A DNA stretch of 64,000 nt from Xenorhabdus cabanillasii. GTDB taxonomy: Bacteria; Pseudomonadota; Gammaproteobacteria; Enterobacterales; Enterobacteriaceae. Below, in pieces: positions 56,810-64,000 of the stretch. Location: the NCBI RefSeq assembly GCF_003386665.1, contig NZ_QTUB01000001.1, forward strand, positions 2,914,001 through 2,978,000, given 5' to 3'. Position 1 is the stretch's first letter. Each line of letters starts with the position of its first letter. A program made the translations under genes and the position numbers. The notes beneath the pieces were generated by a model. The model was not told where the DNA came from and made no database searches. It saw only the letters and a program-made list of their open reading frames with translations.

Positions 56810-57463
56810 ATGTCAGAGCATAATGAAACTCATATAGCAGAATTGCGCCGCGAATATATGCGTGGTGGATTACGGCGGAAAGATCTTACTAAAGAGCCGA
56901 TAGATTTGTTCGAACTGTGGTTCAAACAGGCCTGTGAAGCCAAACTCAGCGATCCAACGGCAATGTGTATTGCGACGGTCGATGAGCATGGTCAGCCTCA
57001 TCAGCGTATTGTTTTATTAAAACACTTTGATGCCCGCGGTCTGGTGTTTTATACCAATCTTGGCAGTCGGAAGGCGAAACATTTAGCTCAAAATAACCGT
57101 ATCAGTCTCCATTTCCCATGGTATCAGCTTGAGCGACAGGTTAGTTTCCTGGGGAAAGCTGAGCGTTTATCGCCTGTTGAAGTGGTGAAATATTTTCACA
57201 GCCGCCCGAAAGATAGTCAGATTGCTGCTTGGGCTTCACAACAATCTTCTCGTATTTCTGCCAGAAGTATTTTAGAAGGTAAGTTTTTAGAGCTGAAACA
57301 GAAATTCCAGAATGGCGAAGTGCCGTTACCCAGTTTCTGGGGGGGATTCCGGGTTGAGTTTGACTCAGTAGAGTTTTGGCAGGGAGGAGCTAATCGTCTT
57401 CATGATCGTTTTCTGTATCAACGAGAAGGAGATGAGTGGCATATTGATCGTCTGGCGCCTTAA
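56810..57463 (+). CDS. pdxH: PdxH, pyridoxine/pyridoxamine 5'-phosphate oxidase
   Basis: 217 aa with [21 protein letters not shown] near the start, FMN-binding [24 protein letters not shown], and the C-terminal [15 protein letters not shown]. It makes PLP from PNP or PMP. It lies 41 bp after anmK with AGGAG upstream and belongs to the conserved anmK-pdxH-tyrS-pdxY block. It shares its fold with phzG at 6.2 kb. Confidence 0.96.
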   Translation: MSEHNETHIAELRREYMRGGLRRKDLTKEPIDLFELWFKQACEAKLSDPTAMCIATVDEHGQPHQRIVLLKHFDARGLVFYTNLGSRKAKHLAQNNRISLHFPWYQLERQVSFLGKAERLSPVEVVKYFHSRPKDSQIAAWASQQSSRISARSILEGKFLELKQKFQNGEVPLPSFWGGFRVEFDSVEFWQGGANRLHDRFLYQREGDEWHIDRLAP

Positions 57464-57584
57464 CTGTATCAATTACCATTTTTAATACTGGCACTTATAT
57501 TACTGGCGTTTTATGCTATAGCTCGCGATTTAACGCCAGCAATATAATAGTAAATTGCGACAACTATATATGCCTAATAGATTG

Positions 57585-57635
57585 CAAGTTGCAGTGCAAC
57601 AGTCAGTGAACATAATCGACAGAGCCTGCAACTTG
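57585..57635. repeat. Spaced 10-bp inverted repeat upstream of tyrS
   Basis: CAAGTTGCAG (57585-57594) and CTGCAACTTG (57626-57635), separated by 31 bases, in the tyrS leader or promoter. It may be an RNA structure or a small palindromic repeat element. Confidence 0.45.
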
Positions 57636-57681
57636 AAAGACAAAAGGTATAACTACAGAATACAAACCGATGGAGTCATTG

Positions 57682-58953
57682 ATGTCTAGCAATAACCTGA
57701 TTAAACAACTGCAAGAGCGGGGCCTTATTGCCCAGGTAACGGATGAAGAGGCGTTAGCGGAAAGACTGGCGCAAGGTCCGGTCTCTCTCTATTGCGGCTT
57801 TGATCCTACCGCTGACAGCTTGCATTTGGGCCATCTGGTTCCCTTGCTGTGTTTAAAAAGATTCCAACTGGCAGGGCATAAGCCGATAGCGTTGGTAGGT
57901 GGAGCGACAGGTCTGATTGGCGATCCGAGCTTTAAAGCTGTGGAGCGCAAATTAAATACAGAGGAAACTGTCAAAGAGTGGGTGGAAAAAATTCGTAAAC
58001 AAGTTTCACCATTCCTCGATTTTGAAGGTGAAAATGGTGCAGAATTAGCCAACAATTATGAATGGTTTGGCGAAATGGATGTACTGACTTTCCTGCGTGA
58101 TATAGGCAAGCACTTTTCCGTTAACCAGATGATCAATAAAGAAGCGGTGAAGCAGCGCCTGAACCGTGATGATGTTGGTATTTCCTACACTGAGTTTTCT
58201 TATAATCTGTTGCAATCTTATGATTTTGCTAACCTGAATGGAAAATACGGTGTTGAATTGCAGATTGGTGGTTCAGACCAATGGGGCAATATTACTTCAG
58301 GTATCGATTTAACACGCCGTTTACATCAGAAACAAGTATTTGGTTTGACAGTACCTCTGATTACTAAATCTGATGGCACCAAATTCGGTAAAACAGAAGG
58401 TGGAGCAGTTTGGTTGGATCCTAAGAAAACCAGCCCATACAAATTTTACCAGTTCTGGGTTAACACAGCAGATGCTGATGTATATCGTTTCCTGAAGTTC
58501 TTTACTTTCATGAGCATTGAAAAAATCAACGCATTGGAAGAAGAAGATAAGAACAGCGCTAAGGCTCCGCGTGCTCAGTATGTTCTGGCTGAAGAGGTTA
58601 CCAGACTGGTACATGGTGAAGCGGGTCTTACTGCGGCGAAACGCATTACTGAAAGTTTGTTCTCTGGCGCTGTGGCTGATTTGACCGAAGATGATTTTGC
58701 GCAATTAGCGCAGGATGGTATGCCAGCAATTGAACTTGAGAAGGATGCTGACTTGCAACAGGCTCTGGTGACTGCTGAATTTGTTCCTTCCCGTGGGCAG
58801 GCGCGGACCATGATCAGTTCCAATGCGGTTTCCGTTAATGGTGAAAAACAGTCTGAGCCTATGTATGTGTTTACTGATAATGACCGTCTGTTTGGACGTT
58901 ATACTTTACTGCGCCGTGGTAAAAAACATTACTGCCTCATTAATTGGAAATAA
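57682..58953 (+). CDS. tyrS: TyrS, tyrosyl-tRNA synthetase
   Basis: About 423 aa from ATG 57682 ([15 protein letters not shown]). Class I signatures: [15 protein letters not shown] (HxGH-type) and [11 protein letters not shown] (KMSKS equivalent, KFGKT); tyrosine-pocket residues lie in [15 protein letters not shown] and [11 protein letters not shown]. The C-terminal S4 domain has [18 protein letters not shown]. Enteric gene order is kept, and a hairpin follows the stop. Confidence 0.97.
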   Translation: MSSNNLIKQLQERGLIAQVTDEEALAERLAQGPVSLYCGFDPTADSLHLGHLVPLLCLKRFQLAGHKPIALVGGATGLIGDPSFKAVERKLNTEETVKEWVEKIRKQVSPFLDFEGENGAELANNYEWFGEMDVLTFLRDIGKHFSVNQMINKEAVKQRLNRDDVGISYTEFSYNLLQSYDFANLNGKYGVELQIGGSDQWGNITSGIDLTRRLHQKQVFGLTVPLITKSDGTKFGKTEGGAVWLDPKKTSPYKFYQFWVNTADADVYRFLKFFTFMSIEKINALEEEDKNSAKAPRAQYVLAEEVTRLVHGEAGLTAAKRITESLFSGAVADLTEDDFAQLAQDGMPAIELEKDADLQQALVTAEFVPSRGQARTMISSNAVSVNGEKQSEPMYVFTDNDRLFGRYTLLRRGKKHYCLINWK

Positions 58954-58971
58954 TCCATAAAAGTGTTACTA

Positions 58972-58995
58972 AAGGGCAACGTTACTGTTGCCCTT
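58972..58995 (+). terminator. Hairpin after tyrS
   Basis: AAGGGCAAC (58972-58980), 6-base loop, GTTGCCCTT (58987-58995), 19 bases past the stop; the following bases are A-rich, so termination may be partial and pdxY could be read through. Confidence 0.6.
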
Positions 58996-59078
58996 AAAAT
59001 ATCAGATTGTTAAGCCAATTATGGTTCTTAAACATGGTTTTTAAGCATTGCTCCTAAAATAATAAATCAGGCCTTATC

Positions 59079-59966
59079 ATGAAAAATATTCTTTCAATTC
59101 AGTCTCATGTTGTTTTTGGTCACGCAGGAAACAGTGCATCTGTTTTTCCTATGTGTCGCATGGGAGTGAACGTATGGCCATTAAATACAGTTCAGTTTTC
59201 TAACCATACTCAATATCCACAATGGCGTGGTTGTGTGATGCCACCGGAGCATCTGGCTGAAATTGTGCAGGGAATTGGTGAAATTGATAAATTAGCATCT
59301 TGTGATGCTGTACTGAGTGGTTATATTGGTTCGGCAGAGCAGGGAAACTATATCCTTGATATCGTGAAGCAGGTTAAACAAGCTAACCCTGAGGCATGGT
59401 ATTTCTGTGACCCTGTTATGGGACATCCGGAAAAAGGGTGTATTGTTGCTCCCGGAGTGGCTGAATTCTTCACTGAAAAGGCGTTACCTGTCAGTGACAT
59501 CATTGCACCTAATTTACTGGAACTTGAAACACTCACTATGCGGGAAATCAAAGATGTAGAACAAGCAATATCCGCAGCTCGTTTACTGTGTGAAAAAGGC
59601 CCTGAAATTGTTTTAGTTAAACATCTCAGTCGTGCAGGATACCGAAAAGATAATTTCGAAATGTTACTGGTGACTAAAGAAAATAGCTGGCATATCAGCC
59701 GGCCACTGATCGATACCGGTGAACGTCAACCTGTTGGAATAGGTGATTTAACCAGTGGCTTATTTCTCGTTAACCTGCTGAAAAGCCCGTCTTTAACAAA
59801 TTCAGCATTACAGGCTGCGTTGGAACATGTTACCGCAGGAGTTTATGAAGTCATGCTGGAAACGCAAAAAAGAGGGGAATTTGAGTTACAGCTTGTTGCC
59901 GCTCAGGACAAGATGGTGACCCCAACCTATAAATTCAGAGCCGTACAAATCAAAACCAAAGGGTGA
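59079..59966 (+). CDS. pdxY: PdxY, pyridoxal kinase
   Basis: 295 aa. The N-terminus [24 protein letters not shown] is typical of PdxY; the [25 protein letters not shown] and [11 protein letters not shown] blocks contain the substrate, Mg-ATP and catalytic Asp sites. It phosphorylates pyridoxal in B6 salvage. Position after tyrS is the usual enteric order. Confidence 0.96.
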   Translation: MKNILSIQSHVVFGHAGNSASVFPMCRMGVNVWPLNTVQFSNHTQYPQWRGCVMPPEHLAEIVQGIGEIDKLASCDAVLSGYIGSAEQGNYILDIVKQVKQANPEAWYFCDPVMGHPEKGCIVAPGVAEFFTEKALPVSDIIAPNLLELETLTMREIKDVEQAISAARLLCEKGPEIVLVKHLSRAGYRKDNFEMLLVTKENSWHISRPLIDTGERQPVGIGDLTSGLFLVNLLKSPSLTNSALQAALEHVTAGVYEVMLETQKRGEFELQLVAAQDKMVTPTYKFRAVQIKTKG

Positions 59967-60019
59967 ATGTGATAGTGCCGAAATTCATCTGATCGTGTGT
60001 GCCGATAGTTTTGTTCAGC

Positions 60020-60720
60020 TAGCAGGCAGCAGCTTCTGCGGCTCATGCTTTGAATTATCTTGTTTCGCCAGAGTCAGCGGCGGAATTTTTTTTGCTGCTG
60101 TATTGATTCCCCGGATCCGAATGAAAAATCAGCCGACCTTCTGTATGGCGTGTTTCCAGCGCATTGTTTAGTGCCCGGCAGACCAATTCAGCATCCGGTG
60201 AAGACGATATGGCCATGCCGACCACACAGCGGGAAAACAAACCCATCACCACGGCGAGATAACGCCAGCCTGATTTTGTTCGAATGTATGTGATATCTCC
60301 ACACCACCGGGTATTCGGGCATGCCGGGGTAAAATTCTGTTGTAAAAGGTTCGGGGAAGCAACATGCTCTTTCCCCGCCGGACGATAACCGTAAGCCCCG
60401 GTTGACGACTTTGCAGACCGCATTCCTGTATTAACCGTCTGGCCTTCCAGCACCCAACCGGTTGGCTTTCATTCGTGAGCGAATGGCTCAGCGTGCGACT
60501 GCCTGTCGCCCCGCGACTTTGGTTGTACAGTTCGCGGACACGGGCCCGTAACTGCACGCGCCGTGTCGACGGGACGCTGACGCGACTTGAGTGAGACGTT
60601 CAGTGTCTGGCATATTCCGACAACCGGCCACCGGGCGCTATTCAGCAGAATAGTGGCATCTTGGCTGTTTCAGTTTCATCGTCATCCCTCACGTTCACTG
60701 TTAATCAGATTAGCAGGCTT
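60020..60720 (-). mobile_element. IS3-family remnant (OrfA scrap and OrfB pieces)
   Basis: On the minus strand OrfB pieces appear in different frames: LRARVRELYNQSRGATGSRTL, then WCGDITYIRTKSGWRYLAVV and LVCRALNNALETRHTEGRLIFHSDPGNQYSS (DDE region). Multiple frameshifts. The outer ~80 bp resemble the end next to the OrfA scrap at 18.2 kb. Confidence 0.8.
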
Positions 60721-60885
60721 GTGAGGTAGGTGTCGGGATCATTAAACCACTCCAGCAGAGACGGTTACCGATATTGAGCGGCCCGAACAGCCGAAACATT
60801 GCTCTTAAGGTTAAATAATCATCATGTCATCATGAATGCTTATTTGGATATAAGTGTTTTATTTTAAATAAAAAACAAAGTTTCT

Positions 60886-61056
60886 TTGCTGACTGCTTTC
60901 CCGCTTGTGGATTTGGATATCAAAAAATTAGAGGGAACAAAAGCGAAGTACAGATTGAGGATGGGTGATTACCGGATACTGTTTGAACTTTCAGGTAACG
61001 AACCGAAGATTTTAGACGTGCAGGAAGTTAATTGGAGACAAACTAACACTTATTGA
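60886..61056 (+). pseudogene. RelE/ParE-type toxin, C-terminal remnant
   Basis: The open frame up to TGA 61054-61056 encodes KLEGTKAKYRLRMGDYRILFEL and ILDVQEVNWR, the C-terminal half of a RelE-superfamily toxin (WR-R-GDYRI block). An in-frame stop lies a few codons upstream of position 60870, and the front half, including the start, is missing. An intact antitoxin follows 71 bp later. Confidence 0.7.
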
Positions 61057-61127
61057 CTGGCACTGCGGGTATTCCCGCCTGCTTTTTCCTCTATTTGCGT
61101 CAGGGTCAATACACTATTGGAGATAAT

Positions 61128-61502
61128 ATGGCGGGTATCCAGTTTATTACAGATGAAAACGGCAACAAGCAAGCTGTCGTACTGCCTATTGCGGAGTATG
61201 AGCGCTTGCTTGCAGCGCTGGATCATGATGAAGATTATGTCAGCATCCCTTACACCAAAGGGGCTAATGATGATGAAACCATTCCTCATGAAGTCATTAG
61301 TATTATGGTTGATGAAAAAATCCCCCTTCATGCTGCATGGCGTATATACCGAGGTTTATCACAAACCGAAGTGGCTGAAAAATTGGGAATAAAGCAGGCC
61401 GCAGTTTCCCAGTTTGAAAAAGCAGAACGCCCCCGCCAGGCAACACTGGAAAAATTAGCCGCACTTTATGGATGCAGGCCGACACAATTAACACTGGATT
61501 AA
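61128..61502 (+). CDS. HigA/Phd-like antitoxin with C-terminal HTH
   Basis: 124 aa from ATG 61128 (MAGIQFITDENGNKQAVVLP). The N-terminal part VVLPIAEYERLLAALD resembles Phd/YefM-like dimerisation segments; the C-terminal part RIYRGLSQTEVAEKLGIKQAAVSQFEKAER is an HTH_3 (Xre) domain. It would neutralise the RelE-type toxin and repress the operon. Since the toxin is truncated, it is now an orphan antitoxin, which may still protect against related toxins. Confidence 0.8.
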   Translation: MAGIQFITDENGNKQAVVLPIAEYERLLAALDHDEDYVSIPYTKGANDDETIPHEVISIMVDEKIPLHAAWRIYRGLSQTEVAEKLGIKQAAVSQFEKAERPRQATLEKLAALYGCRPTQLTLD

Positions 61503-61520
61503 AATCAATCCATTCAACCA

Positions 61521-61543
61521 AAAAACAGGGGCGAATTGCCCCT
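61521..61543 (+). terminator. Hairpin after the antitoxin gene
   Basis: CAGGGGC-GAATT-GCCCCTG, a 7-bp GC-rich stem about 25 bases past the stop, without a clear T-run. Confidence 0.5.
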
Positions 61544-61584
61544 GATGCTGAAATGGTGAGGTTGGTATATGTACCAACTCAGAA

Positions 61585-61881
61585 TTAAGCGGCTCTTACT
61601 ATGTAATTGAATGCTATGTTGCGGGGGCGGACACGGAATGATGCTAAAGTTACTCCACCACCTGACCTTAAATCAGTCCTTAGATACGGACCAGAAGAAG
61701 TTACAGGATCCTCATAATCGGATGCCATAAAATCTTTAAGATTTGGACTATATTGTCTTAGAGAGCCAGTCTGAAAGCTTGGGGCACACATGGGGCAAAA
61801 AATTACCGCAAATTTACTCAATCTTGCACATAATGGCTGAGTGATATTCGTGGTAACTGTCTGCTTTACTTGAAATTGCAT
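61585..61881 (-). CDS. Uncertain small ORF
   Basis: 98 codons on the minus strand (starts MQFQVKQTVTTNITQ, ends NIAFNYIVRAA), no ribosome site and no recognisable domain; it has a Cys-containing FCPMCAPSF and an Arg-rich tail. It is the only long frame in the 680 bp between the antitoxin and the glycosidase-like gene. It may be spurious. Confidence 0.2.
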   Translation of the reverse strand: MQFQVKQTVTTNITQPLCARLSKFAVIFCPMCAPSFQTGSLRQYSPNLKDFMASDYEDPVTSSGPYLRTDLRSGGGVTLASFRVRPRNIAFNYIVRAA

Positions 61882-62192
61882 GAACTAACACGCTTTGCAT
61901 AACCTACTCATTCAAATGATGAATATGCAGGTTTAGGAGCCCCAATTACATTCCATTAATATTGATGATTAAACTTTTTCAATGAGTTATGGATACTCAA
62001 GTAAGGATGGTTGTTTGAACAGCCATCTTACTGTTTAAAATAAAATCCCATCGGGATATCCTCCTAACCGTTAACAAAAGTCATTTCATAAAAAATTTCA
62101 CCTCAAGTAAATTTATACCATCATTTCTTTTCCGAAGAGGATAAAGTACATCATTGACAACTAAATAAATTGGCTAACTATCCGAGGTGATT

Positions 62193-63206
62193 ATGGAAAG
62201 CATTTCTTCTCAGCAATTAGTGCAAAGAAATACTATCAAAAAAGATAAAATAAAATCAGGTAATATACAGGTACAGGATGTCATTAATATAGATAAAATC
62301 TTAGAAGATGTGAGGCGATTTAATTTAAATACCGTAAATGTACCTGTTGAAATCGATATTCCAGAGGTAACATCTTCTAAGTTTACTGTGAATCAATATC
62401 AAAAACAGCATGCTATTAATCTGATTAAAGAATTATTAAAGCATGATATAAAAATCATCGTTGAGCCGTTCCCGTTCATCCAGCAAGGTTCCATTGGTGA
62501 AACGGAATGGAATCCAAACGATATTAATGAATTCTTCTGGAATTGGAAAGCAGTTGTATTACAAGATATTTTTGATTCAATAACTAATAAATATAATATT
62601 TATGGATTAAAAATTGCTTCTAATTTTATTCACATGGAGTATGCCGAAGGGTATTGGGATGATGTTATCGATTTTACCCGTAAGCAATATGATGGTAACG
62701 TTATATATCAGATGAATTCGTGGATAACGGCGGTTTGGGATCCTTCCTATGAAGCTAAATTTATACAGAGGATAAACCGGCCTTATTTAAAGAAAGTGGA
62801 TTTTGTCGGCATCGACTGCTGGTTTGAACTTTCAGATAAGAAAGTTCCATCTTATGAAGAAGTAATAGAATGTTTGTTTTCAACGACTATTTATAATCGT
62901 GATCAAGAAGTTATTTACCAAATTGAACGGTTACATCGCTCAACTAAAAAACCGCTATATTTTGGTGGGTTTAATATTCCTGCATGTGAATATGGACTGC
63001 GAACTCCGTGGAATCCACTGACCTCAGATGTATTTTCGGCGGAAATACAAATTAATGGATGGCGTGCTTATAGAGAAACAATGGAACCAAAATCCTATTT
63101 TAAAGGTTTTTCCATATGGTTTATTGGATCTTATGATAAAAAACACCCATATCAGATCCATAGTAAAGAAGCGGAAATAATTATTAATGAGTGGTACAAG
63201 GGATAG
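62193..63206 (+). CDS. TIM-barrel glycoside hydrolase-like protein (GH113-like)
   Basis: About 337 aa from ATG 62193 (GAGG 6 bases before; GTG 62187 rejected). A (beta/alpha)8 pattern is suggested by LNTVNVPVEIDIPEV, LIKELLKHDIKIIVEPFPFIQ, YGLKIASNFIHMEYAEGYWDDVIDF (acidic candidate catalytic residue), GNVIYQMNSWITAVWD, VDFVGIDCWFEL and KKPLYFGGFNIPACEYG. The layout is like GH113-type enzymes but the exact substrate is not readable. No signal peptide, so it is probably cytosolic. It is convergent with the cyclase gene. Confidence 0.55.
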   Translation: MESISSQQLVQRNTIKKDKIKSGNIQVQDVINIDKILEDVRRFNLNTVNVPVEIDIPEVTSSKFTVNQYQKQHAINLIKELLKHDIKIIVEPFPFIQQGSIGETEWNPNDINEFFWNWKAVVLQDIFDSITNKYNIYGLKIASNFIHMEYAEGYWDDVIDFTRKQYDGNVIYQMNSWITAVWDPSYEAKFIQRINRPYLKKVDFVGIDCWFELSDKKVPSYEEVIECLFSTTIYNRDQEVIYQIERLHRSTKKPLYFGGFNIPACEYGLRTPWNPLTSDVFSAEIQINGWRAYRETMEPKSYFKGFSIWFIGSYDKKHPYQIHSKEAEIIINEWYKG

Positions 63207-63338
63207 TTTTAGATATTCGATATTCAAATATAGTGGTTTAAGAAAACATCTTAGTTTAAGAAATATGAGTAGTTCAAGCTTGTTATTTTCATCTGTCAAA
63301 TACCAGAAAGAGCCTGAACTACATTATAGGGTTGAGGG

Positions 63339-64000
63339 TTATGGAATTATTGCAAACGAACGTACCGGAAATCCCGCAGCTTTTTCTGGTTTAGCGACAA
63401 TATTAAAAATAACCGCTCCACGAGTTGGCACTTGATCTAAATTGGTCATCACTTCTATTTGATAAGTATCTTGTGCCAATACATAATTCTCGCTGAGTAA
63501 CCCATTATTCTTTCTGGAGTCTTTGGCTGAATCAGTATCAAAAGTCTCGTGCCCGATAGCTTTTATTTTTCTTTCTTCAAAAAGAAACTTAAGAGCATCT
63601 AATCCCCAGCCGGGCGTCTGGTTATTTCCGTTGATATCTTTATTACACATTTTTTCCTGAGATGGCCAGCGTTTACTCCAGTCCGTTCTTAGTGCGACAA
63701 AAGTATCCGCTTCAATAATGCCATGTGTAGCTTCAAACTGGAGAATATCATCTTTAGACAGTGAGAAATGAGGTTCTTGTTTTGCCCGTTCTGACTGGTC
63801 AATGACAATTAATGGTAATACTAGCTCTTTTAATTCCAATTCGTTCAGGAAACGAGCATCAGGTATAAAATGGCAAGGGGCATCAATGTGAGTACCATAT
63901 TGCCCAACAAAGGTAAATTGTTGAGCGAAGAATCCATCTGGATAACTAAACAGTGTTTTAATTTGAGCAGGGTCAAACATAAAAAAATGGGGTGAGTCTT
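63339..64000 (-). CDS. Cyclase-family (kynurenine formamidase-like) hydrolase, partial
   Basis: The frame extends past the right edge of the window; upstream of Met 63980 it continues DSPHFF, as in cyclase N-termini, so the real start is outside. The metal/catalytic signature is GQYGTHIDAPCHFIPD, and later blocks are IEADTFVALRTDW, IKAIGHETFDTDSA and the C-terminal GAVIFNIVAKPEKAAGFPVRSFA. Members hydrolyse formyl-kynurenine or similar amides; the specific substrate is unknown. Confidence 0.85.
   Translation of the reverse strand, partial: DSPHFFMFDPAQIKTLFSYPDGFFAQQFTFVGQYGTHIDAPCHFIPDARFLNELELKELVLPLIVIDQSERAKQEPHFSLSKDDILQFEATHGIIEADTFVALRTDWSKRWPSQEKMCNKDINGNNQTPGWGLDALKFLFEERKIKAIGHETFDTDSAKDSRKNNGLLSENYVLAQDTYQIEVMTNLDQVPTRGAVIFNIVAKPEKAAGFPVRSFAIIP

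Noticed and set aside
61585..61881. A confident 98-aa gene
   Set aside because: No ribosome site, no domain and odd composition; kept only as a low-confidence entry.
1..64000. CRISPR array
   Set aside because: No regularly spaced direct repeats were found; the TTACATGC repeat at 35522 is contiguous and has no spacers.
1..64000. tRNA-associated integration site or prophage
   Set aside because: No tRNA, integrase or structural phage gene was recognised; the mobile content is all insertion sequences.

Overview
The window looks like a low-GC entomopathogenic enterobacterium of the Photorhabdus/Xenorhabdus group (Morganellaceae). This rests on the end of an arnDTEF operon followed by a NlpC/P60 lipoprotein and lplA, an enterobacterial slyA / slyB / anmK-pdxH-tyrS-pdxY block, and between them about 50 kb of accessory DNA rich in secondary-metabolism genes and insertion-sequence debris. 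The genus is an inference from gene content; no rRNA, tRNA or species marker is present.

Layout. 1-4301: chromosomal backbone (arnD end, arnT, arnE, arnF, NlpC-like lipoprotein, lplA). 4.4-6.2 kb: transposase scraps and two small membrane-protein genes. 6.2-10.8 kb (minus): phenazine core operon phzB-D-E-F-G, with phzB broken by one base. 10.87-12.05 kb: a remarkable 299-bp inverted repeat. Each arm carries a perfect-core CRP-type site, one arm facing the phz operon and the other facing the rightward genes, with an IS6/IS630 mosaic between them. 12.1-17.6 kb (plus): a diverged isonitrile-synthase (PvcA/Dit1) family gene and a one-module NRPS whose adenylation domain has Pro where amino-acid-activating domains have Asp. 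18.3-20.7 kb (minus): a methyltransferase and an HpaB/PvcC-type flavin hydroxylase. 21.8-24.7 kb: decayed polyketide synthase pieces.

24.7-53.1 kb: a 28.4-kb segment bounded by two same-orientation copies of one IS5-family element. Its outer edges are the same TTAT and they cut a single ketosynthase reading frame in two; joining 24694 to 53137 restores the frame across the junction. The segment carries (a) an AT-rich pair encoding a ParB-like protein and a D12-class adenine methyltransferase, possibly a defence or modification module; (b) an IS110 element inside an IS1, and a POT-family transporter; (c) a PAPS-supply unit (TauE-like exporter, dead cysQ, cysD with an extra N-terminal domain, cysNC fusion); (d) a compact operon with a haem-oxygenase-like diiron oxidase, an O-carbamoyltransferase, a 49-aa SxtJ-like ORF, an SGNH hydrolase, a 30-aa cationic peptide, a PAPS sulfotransferase, an MFS exporter and an ATP-grasp ligase; (e) a probable beta-propeller lectin-like protein and a small orphan.

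Parts (c) and (d) read as one system: sulfate is activated to PAPS, a small amino-acid-derived scaffold is built and oxidised, it is O-carbamoylated and O- or N-sulfated, and it is exported. The carbamoyltransferase/SxtJ/SGNH/sulfotransferase/APS-kinase set recalls the tailoring part of saxitoxin clusters, but no saxitoxin core gene is present, so the product is unknown. This is the best candidate in the window for an undescribed pathway. From 54.3 kb the backbone resumes, followed by IS3 debris, a toxin remnant with an intact antitoxin, a TIM-barrel glycosidase-like gene and a cyclase-family gene running off the right edge.
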